Shown here: piece by piece, positions 61,455-64,000 of the stretch
Layout of the letters: each line of letters begins with the position of its first letter
How positions within the stretch are numbered: the first letter of the stretch is position 1
NCBI GenBank assembly: GCA_016281125.1
Contig: JAEEIA010000065.1
Span: 1 to 64,000 of the forward strand
DNA from: Oscillospiraceae bacterium
Lineage (GTDB): Bacteria; Bacillota; Clostridia; Oscillospirales; Ruminococcaceae
Reading direction: 5' to 3'
Length of the DNA stretch: 64,000 nt
Notes under the pieces: generated by a model
The model's database searches: none
Seen by the model: the letters and a program-made list of their open reading frames with translations, nothing else
Told to the model about the DNA's origin: nothing
Translations under genes and position numbers: made by a program

Positions 61455-63116
61455 TTGATTACCGGAAAACAACTGAAAGCGGCGATTATTCATGCCGCGA
61501 TTCTGATTACCAATCAAAGACGTTCGGTGGATGAGCTGAATGTCTATCCGGTTCCGGACGGCGATACCGGAACCAATATGTCCATGACGATCAGTGCTGC
61601 AAAGCGCGAGCTGGAGCTTCTTTCCGATAAGGTCACAGTATCCGAAGTCGCGGATGTGACTGCATCGTCTATGCTTCGCGGCGCAAGAGGCAATTCCGGC
61701 GTGATTACCTCACTGCTGTTCCGCGGCTTTTCCAAGGGACTTGCGGGGCTGACAAATGCAGAAAAGGCTGATTTTGCAAATGCATTGGAACTCGGTGTGG
61801 CCGGTGCTTACAAGGCTGTCATGAAGCCGACAGAGGGTACCATCCTCACGGTTTCGCGCATGGCAGCGAACAAGGCACAGGAGCTGGCCAAGACTGATAT
61901 TGATGATCTGACATTCTGGCAGGGAATTCTGGACGAAGCGAATGCTGTCCTGAAGCAGACCACGGAAATGCTGCCAGTACTGAAAAAAGCGAACGTCGTC
62001 GATGCAGGCGGACAGGGCTTCTGCATCATTCTCAGCGGTATGCTGGATTCCTTCCGCGGCGCGGCACTCCCGGAGGAGGCATCCGAAACAAAGGCATCTG
62101 CGCCGGATCCGGCTGTGGACTTCAACTCCGCGGTGGCTCAGTATGATGACGAAATCAACTTCACATACTGCACTGAATTTATCATTGAAAAGAATGATGC
62201 GAGCGTAGACGGCGCGAAGCTGCGTGCATATCTCGAAACAATCGGCGACTGTGTTGTTGTTGTCGAGGATGATGAGATCATCAAAGTGCATGTGCATACC
62301 GATACGCCTGGTCTGGCACTGACAAAGGCGTTGGAATTCGGTCATTTCATCAACGATCCAAAACCGAAGATCGAGAACATGCGGATTCAGCATGCCGGCA
62401 AGGTGAAGGAAGCGAAAATCGTCAAGCAGCAGGAGGTCGTTCCGGTTGAGCCGACCAAGGAGTTCGGCTTTGTTTCCGTCGCAGCTGGCGGCGGACTGGA
62501 ACAGACATTCCTCGACCTCGGCGTTGATCAGGTTGTTAAGGGCGGTCAGACGATGAACCCTTCGACCGATGATATTCTGCGTGCGATTCACGCAACACCG
62601 GCGAGAACAGTCTTTGTGCTGCCGAACAATAAGAATATCATCATGGCGGCGGAGCAGGCAATCAACCTTGCGAACCGCAATGTCGTTGTGCTCCAGACGC
62701 GCACGATCCCGCAGGGCATCGCTGCAATGCTGGCATTTGACGAGTCCATGGATATGAATGAGAACCGCACACAGATGACCAAGGCATTTGAGCGTGTGTC
62801 CTCCGGTTCGGTTACATTTGCAGCGCGTGATTCTGAACTGGACGGCCAGAAGATCAAAAAGAACGAGGTGCTGGCACTGGATAACGGCAAGCTCTCGTTT
62901 ACGGAAAAGGACGTTAACAAGGCGGCCTATAAGCTGACCAAGAAAATGGTCAAGAGCGATTCCAGCTACATCACACTGATTTACGGTGCGGATGTCACGG
63001 AGGATCAGGCACAGCAGCTCTACGACCAGCTTTCTGCCAAGATGAAGGATCGTGTTGAAATCACAATGCTCTGCGGCGGCCAGCCTGTATACTATTATCT
63101 CATTTCAGTCGAATAA
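61455..63116 (+). CDS. fakA: DAK-domain fatty acid kinase-like protein (FakA/YloV)
   Basis: 553 residues from a TTG at 61455 (GGAGGAGCAGAAC upstream). N-terminal DhaL-type ATP-binding domain (about 1-200) with NVYPVPDGDTGTNM carrying the Mg-binding Asp residues and GARGNSGVITS; a middle domain, then a C-terminal DegV-like segment without catalytic motif. FakA phosphorylates fatty acids bound to FakB proteins; no FakB gene is in the window. Follows the Asp23 gene by 19 bases. Confidence 0.9.
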   Translation: MITGKQLKAAIIHAAILITNQRRSVDELNVYPVPDGDTGTNMSMTISAAKRELELLSDKVTVSEVADVTASSMLRGARGNSGVITSLLFRGFSKGLAGLTNAEKADFANALELGVAGAYKAVMKPTEGTILTVSRMAANKAQELAKTDIDDLTFWQGILDEANAVLKQTTEMLPVLKKANVVDAGGQGFCIILSGMLDSFRGAALPEEASETKASAPDPAVDFNSAVAQYDDEINFTYCTEFIIEKNDASVDGAKLRAYLETIGDCVVVVEDDEIIKVHVHTDTPGLALTKALEFGHFINDPKPKIENMRIQHAGKVKEAKIVKQQEVVPVEPTKEFGFVSVAAGGGLEQTFLDLGVDQVVKGGQTMNPSTDDILRAIHATPARTVFVLPNNKNIIMAAEQAINLANRNVVVLQTRTIPQGIAAMLAFDESMDMNENRTQMTKAFERVSSGSVTFAARDSELDGQKIKKNEVLALDNGKLSFTEKDVNKAAYKLTKKMVKSDSSYITLIYGADVTEDQAQQLYDQLSAKMKDRVEITMLCGGQPVYYYLISVE

Positions 63117-63121
63117 GCAGG

Positions 63122-63149
63122 AAAAGGACGGTTTTCCGTCCTTTTCTTC
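63122..63149 (+). terminator. Terminator-like hairpin after fakA
   Basis: AAAAGGACGG, TT loop region, CCGTCCTTTTC. Weak to moderate; the next gene may still be read through. Confidence 0.65.
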
Positions 63150-63169
63150 TATATCAGAAGGAAAATACA

Positions 63170-63856
63170 ATGATGCTGTTACTGTTTGAAGAACTGCCCT
63201 CCCGGGAGCGCGGAACAAGCTCCGGCCCGCTTACATGGTATATTCTTGCCGCGATTATCCTTTTCTGGACTGTGGTATTTATCATCTCTGCTGTCAACCA
63301 GAGCCGGAAGAAAAAACGGAAAATACAGGAAGAAAAGGATTACGGGGTACTGTATGTCCGGACGGTGACATTTACCGATATGATGATGTTCGGAACAATC
63401 ACGGCGGAGTTTAATACGCTGACCGGGATTCTGAAAGCGGAAAATATCCGGCTGCCGAAATTCGGAAGCCAGGCACCGAATGCGATCCTGGTTGAGAATT
63501 ACAAGGATGCGTACCATGAAACCGTGCTGCGGCATCTGAATACCGCATATACCAATGCGCAGGATATTTTGCTGCGTATGGCAGAGCGTATGCTGCCGCT
63601 GCTGAATCCGGATCCGGAAACAGGATCCCCGACACTTTCAGAGCTGGCTGACCGGATTCTGGTGACGGATTTTCAGTTTGCCGATGCAGGGGATTCGCTT
63701 ACCATGCTGATCGTCGCAGGTGCAGAGTATGCAAATGAAACATTCAGCCTGAGTGCGCTGTATCTGCCGGATCCGGTTCATTGGGAATATGAGGCTGAAA
63801 AGATAGAATGCTCGGAGGAGCAGTGGAAAACCGATGGAGAAACGACAATATCATAA
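63170..63856 (+). CDS. Single-pass membrane protein of unknown function
   Basis: 228 residues, RBS AGAAGGAAAAT. One helix (about 22-42, WYILAAIILFWTVVFIISAV) followed by a basic stop-transfer stretch (RKKKRK) and a soluble domain of about 180 residues, mixed alpha/beta. No family recognised. Its end overlaps the queH start by 23 bases, so the two are translated together. Confidence 0.78.
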   Translation: MMLLLFEELPSRERGTSSGPLTWYILAAIILFWTVVFIISAVNQSRKKKRKIQEEKDYGVLYVRTVTFTDMMMFGTITAEFNTLTGILKAENIRLPKFGSQAPNAILVENYKDAYHETVLRHLNTAYTNAQDILLRMAERMLPLLNPDPETGSPTLSELADRILVTDFQFADAGDSLTMLIVAGAEYANETFSLSALYLPDPVHWEYEAEKIECSEEQWKTDGETTIS

Positions 63857-64000
63857 GGAAATGGCCGCAGAGATTGCCAAAATTCCGGCGGACACCGTGC
63901 CGAAGCTGCTGCTTCACAGCTGCTGCGGCCCTTGCAGCACGGCGGTTCTGGAACAGCTCATGCCGCATTTTGAGATTGTGCTGTTCTATTATAATCCGAA
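63834..64000 (+). CDS. queH: Epoxyqueuosine reductase QueH, 5' part
   Basis: Starts at an ATG at 63834 (GGAGGAG upstream) inside the previous gene and runs off the window after about 55 codons. The LLLHSCCGPCSTAVLE motif with CCGPC and the following FYYNP match QueH (DUF208), which reduces epoxyqueuosine to queuosine with an iron-sulfur cluster. The rest of the gene is outside the window. Confidence 0.9.
   Translation, partial: MEKRQYHKEMAAEIAKIPADTVPKLLLHSCCGPCSTAVLEQLMPHFEIVLFYYNP

Overview
The window looks like a stretch of chromosome from a cellulosome-forming Ruminococcus-type clostridium (Firmicutes). This is inferred from a scaffoldin with tandem cohesins and a C-terminal dockerin, three further dockerin-bearing secreted proteins, sigma-A promoters of TTGACA/TATAAT type with 16-18 bp spacers, strong AGGAGG ribosome sites, a T-box leader and a lysine riboswitch, at moderately high GC. 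R. champanellensis or R. flavefaciens relatives are the natural comparison, but the species cannot be settled from the sequence alone. I saw no rRNA, tRNA, CRISPR array, transposase or prophage gene.

Layout. 1-2709: 3' part of a scaffoldin. 2815-6839 (minus): clpB, a DUF6483-like gene, a small exported or membrane protein and a ribbon-helix-helix protein. 7005-11193 (plus): AlaX-like tRNA editing protein, two small membrane proteins and a CorA-type transporter, interrupted by a gene-poor stretch (8498-9191) with three 118-bp tandem repeats and a candidate minus-strand ncRNA. 11474-13408 (minus): thrS behind a T-box. 14002-23008: a dockerin protein with a Cthe_2159-like beta-helix, an AGCS symporter, an intracellular GH5, a MATE exporter and a large dockerin-bearing GH30. 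23013-25314: a second candidate ncRNA, an AraC regulator, a flavin-type oxidase, and a ferredoxin-thioredoxin-reductase-like gene with trxA. 25484-29770: lysine riboswitch, asd, two unknown genes, dapA, dapB. 29819-32663 (minus): an SPFH/zinc-ribbon envelope-stress-like module. 32957-37379: lepA, a zinc-ribbon membrane protein, hemW and a GGDEF protein. 37481-47445: an arabinose regulon (AraR-like repressor, AraC-type regulator, YtfQRT/YjfF-like furanose ABC transporter, FGGY kinase, araA) with three similar operator-like sites. 47513-51045 (minus): a heterodimeric ABC exporter behind a palindromic operator. 51316-52761: a second Cthe_2159-like dockerin protein. 52957-60927: a giant 2,656-residue, apparently cytoplasmic protein of BspA-type leucine-rich modules joined by a 10-residue-period helix and a 29-residue acidic repeat. 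61088-64000: Asp23-like, FakA/YloV-like, an unknown membrane-anchored protein and the start of queH.

How the genes work together. The scaffoldin, GH30 and the two beta-helix proteins fit extracellular assembly on plant cell wall. The arabinose operon would import and isomerise the arabinose released, and the GH5 would act on oligosaccharides already inside the cell. The asd-dapA-dapB operon supplies diaminopimelate and lysine under lysine control. The most unusual item is the giant LRR/coil protein, which matches no architecture I know. The two candidate ncRNAs, the 118-bp repeats and the inverted repeat pair around 10300-11193 are the best unexplained non-coding signals.
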